Assembly (NCBI RefSeq): GCF_001618425.1
Contig: NZ_BDCU01000040.1
Span: 62,001-126,000, forward strand
Direction: 5' to 3'
Source of the DNA: Nocardia fusca NBRC 14340
GTDB lineage: Bacteria > Actinomycetota > Actinomycetes > Mycobacteriales > Mycobacteriaceae
Length of the DNA stretch: 64,000 nt
This document shows, one piece after another, positions 52,272-60,959 of this stretch; within the stretch, counting starts at the first letter, position 1; the number at the start of each line of letters is the position of its first letter. The notes beneath the pieces were generated by a model. It ran no database searches. It was given only the letters and a program-made list of their open reading frames with translations, and was not told where the DNA came from. A program made the translations under genes and the position numbers.

Positions 52272-53243
52272 TTACGCGAGGGCGATACGGGTGTTTCCTG
52301 GGCGTACTTCGAAGATTCCGTCTCCGATGGGTACGGAGTCTCGGTCGATTTCGTCCTTCCAGTCTTCCGGCCATTTCGTCCGGGCGGACCATCGCAGTCC
52401 GTCGAGATGGTCTTTCTCCAAGCCTGCGGCACGCAGGTCTTCTCCGACGAAATCGTTCAGGCCGTGGATGGTGGTAGCAAGCTCTTCCGCCAATTCAGTC
52501 ATGTTCAGCAGCACTGCGTGATGAGTGATGGTGAACGTGCGAAAGAGAGCCTGACGGGGTGCGTCGTGCTTCATATCCCTTGCGCGGGCAGCGATGGTCG
52601 TTGCCCGCGCTGCCCGGCGATCCCACTGGAGTTCCAATGTGGAATGGTCCTCTTTCGGTACCTGGCCTGCGATGGAGTAGAGGTAGTCGATTCCAGCGTA
52701 GAGACCATCACCGGCAGAGGCCGCAACCATCTCGAAAACATCGCAGTTGTCCTTGAACCAGTCAGGCCACGAGGCGTATCCAGCCGGGACCGGGCAGTAT
52801 GTCGGGACCGCGCCCTCTTCTGCTACGTCAGCCGCCAAGATGCGTGCTGCCATGAGGGCGCGCTGAAGCCCGTTACGGAGCATCCCGTTGCGGAGTTCCC
52901 ACCGGTCCCGGAGAGACAAGCGTTTAAGGATCTCCCTCTCTACGCCCGGATGAACGAGTAAGGCCTCGTCTGCTCTTCCAGAACGGACGAAGGTAGCCGA
53001 AGTGCCCAAGTCCGTCACCAGGAAGGACTCTGTAGCAACGGGTCGGGCCTCGGGGACAATTTGCAGCAGCCCGGCATCGAGGTCGAGTGTGCGACTGAGA
53101 TCCTCCACGAGATCGTCGTGGTGGGCGAGGGTAAGTACCTCCCGCAACCCAGCTTCAAGGTCGAGTGCCACAGCAAGATCAGTCTCTAACTGCTCCTGCT
53201 GACCGCGCAGCCGGCGGTCAGTGGGGTGGATGAGATGGCTCAT
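52272..53243 (-). CDS. Unknown protein, last gene of an ECF sigma operon
   Basis: The 323-residue soluble, mostly helical protein is not recognised. Features include ALDLEAGLREVLTLAHHDDLVEDL near the N-terminus, a TYCPVPAGYASWPDWFKDN segment and a C-terminal DGIFEVRPGNTRIAL. Its ATG shares one base with the stop of the sigma factor (TAATG at 53241-53245), so it is translationally coupled and probably controlled by, or acting on, that sigma factor. No membrane segment. Confidence 0.7.
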   Translation of the reverse strand: MSHLIHPTDRRLRGQQEQLETDLAVALDLEAGLREVLTLAHHDDLVEDLSRTLDLDAGLLQIVPEARPVATESFLVTDLGTSATFVRSGRADEALLVHPGVEREILKRLSLRDRWELRNGMLRNGLQRALMAARILAADVAEEGAVPTYCPVPAGYASWPDWFKDNCDVFEMVAASAGDGLYAGIDYLYSIAGQVPKEDHSTLELQWDRRAARATTIAARARDMKHDAPRQALFRTFTITHHAVLLNMTELAEELATTIHGLNDFVGEDLRAAGLEKDHLDGLRWSARTKWPEDWKDEIDRDSVPIGDGIFEVRPGNTRIALA

Positions 53244-53788
53244 TATTCCTCACTCAACTTCAGGCTCATCGCGATGCTCCGGCGAGCTTTTCGGAGGTTG
53301 GAGCGGACGGCTTCCGGAGTGATTTGCAGGATCGCGGCAATCTCAGTGGGCGTGTACTCAGCGAGCGTCCAGGACATCACCTGCCGCTGACGCGAGGGCA
53401 GCTCCTTGAGGATCCGCAGAAGGTCGTACCGTCGTTCCCAGGCAGATATCTGAAGGTCATCCGGTACAAGTGCGGTGCGTTCGCCGAACTCCAAGACCGG
53501 GGTCTCCAAGCTTGCGAATCGGCGCACGAGCGCCCGGCCGGCCACTGTCCGCACCCAAGCTTGAGGACTTCTGATGTCGTCCCAGTTTTGCCACGCCTCA
53601 AGCATGGCGAACTGCGTCACCTCCGTGGCATCGGCGAGCGTGGCGCCTTGAGTTAGCAGGAACGCGACGATCTTCGGAGTGAAATGCCGGTAGAACTCGC
53701 TGAAGGTGGCGATCTCCGTCGCGCGATATCCCCGTAGCCCATGGGAGAGAGCGGGGCTGGCATCTCCGGCTGGCTGTTCGTCGCTCAT
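53243..53788 (-). CDS. ECF-type RNA polymerase sigma factor
   Basis: The 181-residue protein has region 2 (about 30-95: FSEFYRHFTPKIVAFLL, ADATEVTQFAMLEAWQNW, SPQAWVRTVAGRA) and region 4 (about 120-175: LLRILKELPSRQRQVMSWTLAEYTP given in parts, then EIAAILQITPEAVRSNLRKAR). It redirects RNA polymerase to a special promoter set. The gene overlaps an upstream small membrane protein gene (ATGA) and a downstream unknown gene (TAATG). The upstream membrane protein is a candidate sensor or anti-sigma factor. Confidence 0.9.
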   Translation of the reverse strand: MSDEQPAGDASPALSHGLRGYRATEIATFSEFYRHFTPKIVAFLLTQGATLADATEVTQFAMLEAWQNWDDIRSPQAWVRTVAGRALVRRFASLETPVLEFGERTALVPDDLQISAWERRYDLLRILKELPSRQRQVMSWTLAEYTPTEIAAILQITPEAVRSNLRKARRSIAMSLKLSEE

Positions 53789-54012
53789 GGGTGTGCTTCC
53801 GTGGCTGGGCCGATCATCAGATGGGTACGCCTACCAGCGTCGTGCAGATCATCGATACGACTCCCCGCCGGAAGGATGCGTGCCAGGGATTCAATGTAGC
53901 TGCGGTGTCCTTTTTGGTGTTTCGCTTGCCACCGTAGGCGTAACCAGAGCCCGCCCAGCGTGAGCAACTGGATACCGAGGGTCGTAACCACTGCGGCGTC
54001 GATCAAGGTCAT
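53785..54012 (-). CDS. Small membrane protein paired with an ECF sigma factor
   Basis: The 75-residue protein starts at ATG 54012 with GGAAGG upstream. One hydrophobic helix (VVTTLGIQLLTLGGLWLRL) is followed by a basic stretch and ARILPAGSRIDDLHDAG. The PAGSR motif after a single helix is repeated in the protein at 60039-60392, which is also fused in expression to an ECF sigma gene. Too short for a classic ZAS anti-sigma factor; an inhibitor or membrane tether is inferred. Confidence 0.7.
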   Translation of the reverse strand: MTLIDAAVVTTLGIQLLTLGGLWLRLRWQAKHQKGHRSYIESLARILPAGSRIDDLHDAGRRTHLMIGPATEAHP

Positions 54013-54358
54013 GCGCCCTTCCCGTCTGGATCCCGAACTGTCACTACTGAGTGGCGCCGGAGAAGCAGAGCGTGAACTCATTTCGGCAAATTGTTGAGAT
54101 CGCCGTGGCGAGAGACCCACAGGTGTCGTAAAACAAGATGCGTTCTTGAACACTCGACCTCATCATCATCGCTGGTCACCGATGACTACCCGTCGATTAC
54201 GTCCAAGAAACTCCCATTGGTGAACACTTCGCCGGCACCCGCGTCGCGATCGCCGTCTTGATGCGGCCGGCGATGCCGGGACCGACGGCGACGCGGGGGC
54301 ACAGGAGCGTACCGCCATGCGCGTACCTGTCGAGATCTCTCGCCCTCGGTAGTAGCCC
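54013..54358. other. Promoter stretch of the first sigma operon
   Basis: Gene-free stretch between a HAD remnant and the small membrane protein gene. The run near 54125-54150 is AT-richer than its surroundings and is the likely promoter. No palindrome or RNA gene was recognised. Confidence 0.3.
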
Positions 54359-54858
54359 TCACCGTATTCCGATGGACGTGAGCCATTCGGTGACGGTGTC
54401 GAGATCATGCGGCCGTAGACCTACTCGCGGGTCGACGCGATGAAGGAGGGCTCGACCGGGATGCTGCTCGGTAACCCATTCCCGATCGCCGTCGCCGATC
54501 TCGTCGTCGATCCAGATGAACGGTCGGCCCGCAGCCCGCTCGACCAGGGCACGTGTCTTCCAGTGCAGCCCGAACCATTCGTCGATGTGATCGTCGTGCG
54601 CGTCCGGCCAATCCAGCACGGCCAACGTCGGCAGGCCCAGCACCGGACTGAGGGACCGGTTGGCCTCATCAGTCCAAGTCTCGTTGCCCATATCAGCTCA
54701 CAGGGCAGCGCCATAAGCAGCGGCCCCAGTGCGGGATCGATTCGTGCCGCGAGCGGGTTTTCCTCGGCGTGCCGTTCAGGGGCGAACGACGGGTCCGAAG
54801 CGCTTACGGGTACCCGACCGAACGGGATCAGTGGTCTGAGCCGCCGGGTCGACGACAT
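54359..54858 (-). pseudogene. HAD-type hydrolase remnant, frameshifted
   Basis: Two overlapping frames together give the actinobacterial HAD family often called HAD in Swiss-army-knife RNA repair. An upstream frame has LIPFGRVPVSASD...ENPLAARIDPALGPLLMALP and LIWAT. The downstream frame has TWTDEANRSLSPVLGLP, GLHWKTRALVERAAG, FIWIDDEIGD and LLHRVDPRVGL. The shift falls near 54676-54690. The N-terminal DxD catalytic motif is absent, with only LIPFG left of it. Non-functional. Confidence 0.6.
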
Positions 54859-55032
54859 CCTGGTGGATAGTGGGCGGCCGCGGGATGCGCTCCGGCACGA
54901 AGAAGCCCCCTGGTTCTGGGAGCTGAACGCCTGATATACCCGAACGAAACGAGAACCGGCCAGTGCGTACCTGGCCGGTTCTCGCGTTTCAGCGTCGCAC
55001 ACCCTGTGTGCCGTACTTGAGAGGCAGGGGAC

Positions 55033-55551
55033 CTATTCGGCTGGGCGGGGGAGTTGCCCGAAGGGGCGAATCCAGTAGTTGCCGTCCTCGTCAGCGAACC
55101 TGATGTCGGCTTGAACCTGTCCCTCCCCTGTGGTGAGGAAGACCACCTGGGCAGGCTGGTTCCCGGCCAAAACCGCCGGGAAAGCGGCGGTCATCATCAT
55201 CGCCTGGTACTGGTTCATTTGAGGCGAAATCGTCGAGGCCATCTGCGGTGGTAGCCCGCCGGCGTAGCCCTGCAGCGCCTCCAACGATCCTGGGGGCAGC
55301 ATGCCTGCCATCGGCGACAGGCTCGCCCGCTGAGTGATCGCCCCGACGACGCCGGGCATAGCCTGCGTCAGTATCTTCTGGAAGATCTCCGCGATCGATA
55401 TGCGATCTTTCGCGGGGACGCACTCGTCATCAGTGCGGTTACCGTGTGCGTCAACCACGTAGGCGTCCACGGCGAGATCGGTGATCGGGCCGGTGGTGCC
55501 GTTATGGACTTTGATGATCCACAGGTTCTCGTCGAGCGGAAACGCCTCCAC
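55033..55551 (-). CDS. Unknown protein, open frame extends upstream without a start codon
   Basis: From the first canonical start (GTG 55551) it encodes 172 residues: an Ig-like-looking beta region (LWIIKVHNGTTGPITDLAVDAYVVDAHG given in parts), a Met/Gln-rich middle and TTGEGQVQADIRFADEDG. The same frame continues upstream to beyond 55689 with protein-like sequence (QSFFTAHTSGSNIGGNLTIN, then RDDSSGSNASRV), overlapping the end of the next gene, but has no ATG, GTG or TTG. A frameshift in the genome, programmed frameshifting or a rare start could explain this. Confidence 0.55.
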   Translation of the reverse strand: MEAFPLDENLWIIKVHNGTTGPITDLAVDAYVVDAHGNRTDDECVPAKDRISIAEIFQKILTQAMPGVVGAITQRASLSPMAGMLPPGSLEALQGYAGGLPPQMASTISPQMNQYQAMMMTAAFPAVLAGNQPAQVVFLTTGEGQVQADIRFADEDGNYWIRPFGQLPRPAE

Positions 55552-55688
55552 TGAAGTGGTGACGGCACGGACTCGGCTGGCGTTACTGCCGGAGGAGTCA
55601 TCCCGGTAGTTGATGGTGAGGTTTCCACCGATATTCGAACCGCTGGTGTGCGCGGTGAAGAAACTCTGCGCGGCGGCAGGTATGCCGG

Positions 55689-56165
55689 TTACCGCCGCGC
55701 CTGATGAGGGTGGGGCGGCTCCTGAACCGCCCGTACCCCGCTGATCTTCATGGATCCGCCCGTGGCGACGTCGGTGGCCTGCACTCCGATACCGCCCTGC
55801 ACGGCCACGTCAGTGACTTCGATATCCCCGGCCGCGTCGACCCGCTCCAGTCGCACACCCACGATTTCGGCGGCTTGCGGGGCCTGTTCGGCGACCAGGC
55901 GCAGCAGCTCCTGCGCGGCCGCCACCAGCTCCTCGTCCTCGCCGGCACCGACCGTGGTGAGCTTCTTGGCCAGCAGCTGGCGACGCAGCGGCTCCTCCGG
56001 TTCGGAAGCCACACCTACTACTTCGGCTTCGATGACCTCGTAGCGGTCGGAGATCATCCTCCGCACACCGTTATACGAGTCGACGACCGCTTGCTTGACC
56101 AGATCCCCTACCCCTGCCGCCGCGCCAGTCGCTACTGCCGCGACGATCAACGTCACCGGATCCAT
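55689..56165 (-). CDS. Small protein with repeated RHIM-like strands, conflict-system type
   Basis: The 158-residue protein begins PVTLIVAAVATGAAAGVGD, then a helical part with RRQLLAKKLTTVGAGEDEELV. It ends with GVRLERVDAAGDIEVTDVAV, then GGIGVQATDVATGGSMKISG. The repeated G-D/S-x-x-V/I pattern resembles the RHIM-like or effector-associated repeats known in actinobacterial conflict proteins; this is a resemblance by eye. GAGGAGGT precedes the ATG. Its downstream neighbour overlaps in another frame. Confidence 0.6.
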   Translation of the reverse strand: MDPVTLIVAAVATGAAAGVGDLVKQAVVDSYNGVRRMISDRYEVIEAEVVGVASEPEEPLRRQLLAKKLTTVGAGEDEELVAAAQELLRLVAEQAPQAAEIVGVRLERVDAAGDIEVTDVAVQGGIGVQATDVATGGSMKISGVRAVQEPPHPHQARR

Positions 56166-56529
56166 CTATCGACCTCCTCTAGAAAGAACGCAAACGACAG
56201 CTTGATCAGCGGTCGCGCGCCTAATGTAGCTCTCCGAACGCAGATGAAACGAATACGTTTACATTTGCCCGATGATGTCCATGACCGGGCGTTCTTCGCC
56301 GCTTCCTCAGCTCCTGAACCAGGCTGGGGCCGGAGCATGCCGGGGGGGTGGGCCAGATCCCGGAAAGCGGCGGCGTGCTCGCTCATCCCTCGATTGCGGT
56401 TCTATCGGCCATCTGTGACGTCACCCAGCGGCGGATGTTGGCGTCGGTCGGAATTCGGTGGGACATATGCCGGCAGCCTGCCGGGTACGCCAGGTGTCTT
56501 CCCGCTGCTGTTCTGGTCGAGCCTCTCGG
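56166..56529. other. Gene-free stretch upstream of the RHIM-like protein gene
   Basis: Open frames here look like noise. An AT-richer patch near 56240-56265 is a likely promoter for the leftward gene at 55689-56165. Nothing else was recognised. Confidence 0.3.
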
Positions 56530-57216
56530 TCACTCCACCTTTCGGGCCAGACCACCGTTCGTGTCGACTTCCCATCGCACACCCGACTCGTCCGTATACC
56601 GCGCAGCTGCGTAGTCGGCTGGGACCGCTTTCCAATCCTTCGGATACACGGTGAGAACGGAGTCCGGCTTTAGCACGAGAGTTGACATGTAGTCAATGAA
56701 GCCAGATTCTTTGCGCTCGTTCACAGTATCCCAGAGCCCGTACTGATCATCGAACTCCATGTCAGTGACCTCGTTGCCCTCATAGACGACCCGAACTATC
56801 TCGATATCGAACAGGCGAACGTTCCGTCGATTTCGCACCGAGAAGCCGGCCCGCGATTGACCGGGCATGACTTGAACCGCGGGCGCTAGCTCCGCAGATT
56901 CGATCTTCACAAGACCAGCTTCGCGAGCCAGATCGGCTGCGCGCTCGTCATGTTCCTCGGCTCGTACCTGCTCGGCCCGGCGGCGATCAGATGTCGCGAT
57001 CCATAGTGCGACGACTGCTGCTATCACGCTCCCTGCCCCACCCACCCACTGGCCGATACCCGCGAACCAGTCTGCATTTTGAGTGCGGTCCATCGTGAGT
57101 CTCGTGCCTACTCCAATCACCGCCGACACGACGACGATCACACCCCCGGTCCAGAACCACACTCTGTTCCTGCGCGACCAGGCAGCCGCCCGGCCCAGTA
57201 CAGATTCCTCGTTCAT
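56530..57216 (-). CDS. Two-helix membrane protein with a cytosolic or outer beta domain
   Basis: The 228-residue protein starts at ATG 57216 with AGAAGG upstream. Two membrane helices (about 22-40 and 56-70) are followed by a charged linker (DRRRAEQVRAEEHDERAADL) and a C-terminal beta-rich domain (GFSVRNRRNVRLFDIEIVRVVYEG). The layout recalls actinobacterial membrane proteins of unknown function that sit near conflict or regulatory loci. No active-site residues seen. Confidence 0.65.
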   Translation of the reverse strand: MNEESVLGRAAAWSRRNRVWFWTGGVIVVVSAVIGVGTRLTMDRTQNADWFAGIGQWVGGAGSVIAAVVALWIATSDRRRAEQVRAEEHDERAADLAREAGLVKIESAELAPAVQVMPGQSRAGFSVRNRRNVRLFDIEIVRVVYEGNEVTDMEFDDQYGLWDTVNERKESGFIDYMSTLVLKPDSVLTVYPKDWKAVPADYAAARYTDESGVRWEVDTNGGLARKVE

Positions 57217-57376
57217 CGTCCTTCTCCGCTCGACCGTATCCGATCGAACTGTATGCACGCAGGTGACAGCGCTGAACTAGATTTGTCGATTTAACTCTGT
57301 AGTAGCTGCGACACGTGGTAGCGCCAGACCCTGACTTCCCGCTCCACGCTGGTCAGGACCTGGGAGAGAGGTGTTA

Positions 57377-57895
57377 TCACCGATGAGTGGCACACGGCCC
57401 CCGGCCTCCGGTTGCGATCGCGCAGCGTTGACCGTTCGGTTTCCTCACACCGCACTGCATCTCCGGCGCGTGGATGTGACACAGGTTGCGACCGGGAAGC
57501 GCAGCGATGCCGCATGGCCGGCCGGACTTGGTGGCGCCGGTGCAGCGCATGCTGGTGTGGTCGCGTGCGTCGATGGCGCTTTCGAGTTGCCGGTTGTGCT
57601 GGGCGGCGACGCTGTGGTTGTGCTGCGCTTGCGCCTGCCGGCCGCGTTCGGCGTCCTCCAAATCCGCCTCGGTCATTCCGGCATACGGTTCCTCGCCAGC
57701 GGTCCAGCACTTGTCGGCATAGGCAGCGATCCCGTCCCGACTCTGCGCGTGTAGCCACTCGATCTTGCCGAGCCCGCGGTACGCCAGATCGTAGGGCCCT
57801 TGATCGGGTTCGCGTTCGATGTAGTGCGCGATGTACTCCACTGCGGCGCGGGCGAGCTGCGCGCGCTCCGGAACAGTCGGCTTACGACAGGCCAT
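57377..57895 (-). CDS. Protein with a duplicated Cys/His metal-binding motif
   Basis: The 172-residue form starts at ATG 57895; no strong ribosome site is visible, so the start is uncertain. The N-terminal two thirds are helical and charged. The last 60 residues carry two copies of C-x7-G-x2-C-x8-C-x2-H: RCTGATKSGRPCGIA...CHIHAP, then QCGVRKPNGQRCAIA...CATHR. This is a likely zinc site resembling HGG-motif zinc ribbons. Such proteins are frequent on actinobacterial mobile elements. Function unknown. Confidence 0.65.
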   Translation of the reverse strand: MACRKPTVPERAQLARAAVEYIAHYIEREPDQGPYDLAYRGLGKIEWLHAQSRDGIAAYADKCWTAGEEPYAGMTEADLEDAERGRQAQAQHNHSVAAQHNRQLESAIDARDHTSMRCTGATKSGRPCGIAALPGRNLCHIHAPEMQCGVRKPNGQRCAIATGGRGPCATHR

Positions 57896-58222
57896 GGCGA
57901 CGTACCGTAATACCGAGCGCCGGGAAACCCATGCTTGGGGCACTGGACGAGGAAGGGAGCGAGACCTACCAGCCCACATCCCTTCGTGCGCCGCGACTCA
58001 GTCCGCCGGCACGACGTGCCGCAACGCGCTGTCCCGCCCGCCCGAAGCCTGGGGCCCCGGCACCGACTGGGATATCGACGACGTGATTGGCAACCTGGCC
58101 CACGAAGCACGAGCCCAGGCCCGATCCCGGGCTCGCCCCCCGCGACGACCGGTGGATCGACCGCCACAGCCCGAGCCACGACCACGGGCCTCACCGCGGC
58201 CGCGGCATCGGGCTTTGACCTT
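57896..58222. other. Gap between a Cys/His protein and the CvnD-like GTPase
   Basis: No supported gene. A plus-strand frame contains HIPSCAATQSAGTTCRN, which echoes the C-x6-GxxC motif of the neighbouring protein, but it runs into the opposite GTPase gene and lacks a ribosome site. It may be an ancient duplicate or chance. Confidence 0.3.
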
Positions 58223-59413
58223 TCAGATGGCTCCCTGCAGGGATACGAGCACACGGGCCTGTGTTTGTGCGGTGTCATCTTCGTCTGCAGGTTCTTCGGC
58301 TAGGACCCGCTGGATCGCATGCTCGGTGAGGCGGACCAAGGCTTGCCTGCCCGAGTACGGTTCTCGGGTGACCAGAGTGAGGACCGGTACCTCCCTCCCG
58401 AGCCGGAGGGCTTCGCGGATGGTCTCTACGAGGTGGGTTTCTGCCCAGTGGAGCTGGCGGATCGCCACCACAAACGGGCAGCCGAGTGATTGGAAGTAGT
58501 CGATCGCGGCGGAGCTGTCCTCGGGGCGCCGGGGATCGACCAGCACGAGCGCGCCAATGGCACCCTGCACCCACTCGTCGTACATCCGATGCTGCATGCA
58601 ATGGTCTGGCGCTGCGAGCAGATAGAGATCTAGGTCCGTGGCCAAGGTGATGCGGCCGAGTTCGACCCGGCCGCGGAGTGAATCCATCGACGAAGACCCA
58701 GTGGGGGCATCAGCGGTCGGGGTGATGTCTGCCAATTCGGCGTACTGCATCTGCTCCGACAACGAGGTAATCAGAGTGGTCTTACCGGTCCCGCAGCCGC
58801 CAGCGATGACGATCGCGGCTGAGGTCCTAGCATCCTTCGCCGGTCGCCCGCAGACAGGAAAACCATCGACCAGCGAGCCGTGGCCACGGGCGCTTATCGG
58901 CTCTGTCCAAGGCAGGCCACACAGGCACCCGGCACGCAGACACACGGTCACCAACCCCAGGTCAGCCATATCGCTCACCAGTTCCCGCAGGTCCGGCAAC
59001 GACCACCCCAGCTCAGCCGCGATAGCGCTGATCCGCCGCGGCTGGGCGCAGCTTTGCCGTAATGCCCGGTACGGGGCCGGCATCGTGGCCGTCGTCCCGA
59101 CATGACTGGCGGCGTGCACGGTAGCGCCGTCGAGATAATCAAGCTGTCTCGGCTGGATCGCGGATTCGTTGTTACGGGCGGAGGTGACGTTTTCAGAACT
59201 CGCGACGAGTTCAGTCGCAGGCAGGGCGCCGCGCGATTCACTCAATCCCTCGGTCGAAGGTTCCCTACCGTCAATCGCATGTCGCAGTCGCGCCCAGCCT
59301 GCTTCTACGTCACCGCCGTCGTCGGTATCGACGAGATAGGCGTACAGCTCCCCGAACACTTGGCTGGCAGTGACCGACTCGGCTCGATCGTGGATCTCCC
59401 TGTCATTGCTCAT
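58223..59413 (-). CDS. DUF742-CvnD fusion GTPase, conservon type
   Basis: The 396-residue protein joins a DUF742-like winged helix (about 120-160: ALRQSCAQPRRISAIAAELGWS given in parts, then DLGLVTV) to a CvnD/Ras-like GTPase (P-loop AGGCGTGKTTLI near 205; ALVLVDPRRPEDSS as a later strand). In Streptomyces conservons these parts are separate genes (CvnC, CvnD) with CvnA and CvnB partners; here they are fused and no CvnA/B is near. ATGA overlap with the ECF sigma gene suggests joint control. The switch II region lacks the usual DTPGQ. Confidence 0.75.
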   Translation of the reverse strand: MSNDREIHDRAESVTASQVFGELYAYLVDTDDGGDVEAGWARLRHAIDGREPSTEGLSESRGALPATELVASSENVTSARNNESAIQPRQLDYLDGATVHAASHVGTTATMPAPYRALRQSCAQPRRISAIAAELGWSLPDLRELVSDMADLGLVTVCLRAGCLCGLPWTEPISARGHGSLVDGFPVCGRPAKDARTSAAIVIAGGCGTGKTTLITSLSEQMQYAELADITPTADAPTGSSSMDSLRGRVELGRITLATDLDLYLLAAPDHCMQHRMYDEWVQGAIGALVLVDPRRPEDSSAAIDYFQSLGCPFVVAIRQLHWAETHLVETIREALRLGREVPVLTLVTREPYSGRQALVRLTEHAIQRVLAEEPADEDDTAQTQARVLVSLQGAI

Positions 59414-60042
59414 GACTTGTGTCCTCCGGTGTGGGCCCCCATCGAAGAGACGCTCGCGGCCAGGTCGCCGTCGTCCTTGAAGATGATGTGGTGCGGGTCG
59501 CGGTTGACCAGCATCTCGATCTTTTTGCGTGCCGCATCCCTGAGTTGGTAGGCGACCGTCCGTGTCGTCCCCAGCGCGGCTGCGACCTCTGTACCGCTCA
59601 TCCCTACCGCCCAGCTGAGATACGCGGCCTGAAACTCTCGATTCGTCAGGTCGTCCCGAAGCACCCGCCAGAATCTATCGAGCGCATCGACGGCCAGCAC
59701 GCGCTCACTGGGATCCGGCGCTACCGGGGCTCTCGCTGCAGCCTGCACGGTCTCGTGTGCGGGATCGGGAACCGTGATCTCCCTGCTGCTCCTACGGTAG
59801 AAGTCGATAACGCGAGAGTTCGCCGTCATGACCAGCTTCGCCCGTACGTGAGTATGCGACATCCCAGCAAGGGCATCGCCGTGTAAGCGCCACAGCTCCA
59901 GAAAGACCTCGTGGGTGAGGTCCTCAGCAAGACAGGTATTTCCGCCCAACGCGAACTTGAGGTGAGAACGAAGACCCTGGTACTCGCGCACATAGATAGC
60001 CCTGAGCTGCGACAGACACCCGTCATCGGAAGCTCCTGTCAT
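59410..60042 (-). CDS. ECF-type RNA polymerase sigma factor, second
   Basis: The 210-residue protein has region 2 (LAEDLTHEVFLELWRLHGD, then MSHTHVRAKLVMTANSRVIDF in parts) and region 4 (FQAAYLSWAVGMSGTEVAAAL and TTRTVAYQLRDAARKK). The region 4 helix is followed by about 30 residues. Start ATG 60042 overlaps the small membrane protein stop (ATGA). It is co-expressed with the membrane protein before it and the GTPase fusion after it, and mirrors the module at 52272-54012. Confidence 0.85.
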   Translation of the reverse strand: MTGASDDGCLSQLRAIYVREYQGLRSHLKFALGGNTCLAEDLTHEVFLELWRLHGDALAGMSHTHVRAKLVMTANSRVIDFYRRSSREITVPDPAHETVQAAARAPVAPDPSERVLAVDALDRFWRVLRDDLTNREFQAAYLSWAVGMSGTEVAAALGTTRTVAYQLRDAARKKIEMLVNRDPHHIIFKDDGDLAASVSSMGAHTGGHKS

Positions 60043-60392
60043 CTCCAGGGACTCCCTTGCGGCATCAACTCGGCCGGCGCGCTCGCGTCTACCGCTGCGA
60101 CGGTTGCTACTTCGACCACATGCGCTGCGATCGAAGATCTGCACTTGTTGATGCTGATCACTCGGCTACCCGCCGGTGCAGCACGCAAGATCATTCGCGT
60201 ATCACGATGCTGCTGGCCTGCTCGAATACAACCGACTAGGCCTAACCCGGCAGTCCCCAGGACGGAGATGAGAACAACCACAGCGGACCCGACCACGGTA
60301 GGTGTATCCAGGAGGACATCATCATGCAAGGTAATCGTTTCCCGGCCACAGAATCTTTGGATCGGCAGGTCAGAGCGCAAGGCGAACCACAT
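60039..60392 (-). CDS. Small membrane protein paired with the second ECF sigma factor
   Basis: Up to 117 residues. The hydrophobic helix VVVLISVLGTAGLGLVG is followed by RMILRAAPAGSRVISINKC. The PAGSR(V/I) motif after one helix matches the 75-residue protein at 53785-54012, so they belong to one family. The true start is probably internal; candidates are a TTG or GTG near residues 22-34. It overlaps the sigma gene by four bases. Inferred sensor or inhibitor of the sigma factor. Confidence 0.6.
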   Translation of the reverse strand: MWFALRSDLPIQRFCGRETITLHDDVLLDTPTVVGSAVVVLISVLGTAGLGLVGCIRAGQQHRDTRMILRAAPAGSRVISINKCRSSIAAHVVEVATVAAVDASAPAELMPQGSPWR

Positions 60393-60560
60393 GCATGGCC
60401 TCGATTACTACCGGGCCCCCTGAAACAGCCGACGACTACGAGAAGCACCAGGAGGTCCGCCGGGCCGTGAACTCAAGATCATCAAGTAAGTCGCAGGACA
60501 CAGCGGTCGGGGTCACACCCAGCAGGCGGAATAGCCGGTAGGGGCCCGCCGTTGAACATC

Positions 60561-60649
60561 GGTGTCGACGTCCGGACAGCCCCGGGCCGCACCCCATTCG
60601 TCGCTACGAGCGACCACTCGCCGAGAGGCGCTTGTGGGACGTCGACACC
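60561..60649. other. Structured palindromic element in the 60393-60727 gap
   Basis: A 13-bp perfect inverted repeat (GGTGTCGACGTCC, 60561-60573; GGACGTCGACACC, 60637-60649) encloses two hairpins: GTCGCT-acg-AGCGAC (60600-60614) and CGCC-GAGA-GGCG (60619-60630), the latter with a GNRA-type loop. The arrangement resembles a multibranched RNA. On the minus strand it lies about 170 bases before the sigma-module membrane protein, so it could be a leader element. Nothing else was recognised in the gap. Confidence 0.5.
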
Positions 60650-60727
60650 CCGACCGAACGCCGCCGGCTGCCATAGCTTGGCGGCGTTTCGCGGTCCTGG
60701 GGAGTTACAGCCCGGCCCCGGCCGGTC

Positions 60728-60877
60728 TCAGGCCGCGATGTCGAACAGGGTCAGTTTGTCCGCCGCGGCCGCGCGTTGCTCGGCCCGTTCGCGGACCGCG
60801 CAGGTAGGGCCGATCCCCTCGGCGATCGAACGCGGAGACAACAGCCAGCCGTGACAGCGCCGGCAGTTCTCGGCCAT
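60728..60877 (-). CDS. Small zinc-site protein, DUF6011-like
   Basis: The 49-residue protein starts at ATG 60877 with GGAGGAG upstream. It reads CRRCHGWLLSPRSIAEGIG followed by PTC, the C-x2-C ... GIGPxC arrangement of DUF6011-like small proteins common in phages and mobile elements, then an Ala/Arg helix. Probably binds one metal ion. Function unknown. Confidence 0.7.
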   Translation of the reverse strand: MAENCRRCHGWLLSPRSIAEGIGPTCAVRERAEQRAAAADKLTLFDIAA

Positions 60878-60959
60878 CGTCTTCTCCTCCTGACCGGGGC
60901 AGGTACTCCGGTGAGGATCGCACGCCGGTCCGACATCACTGCCTATGGCGCTAACGCCG

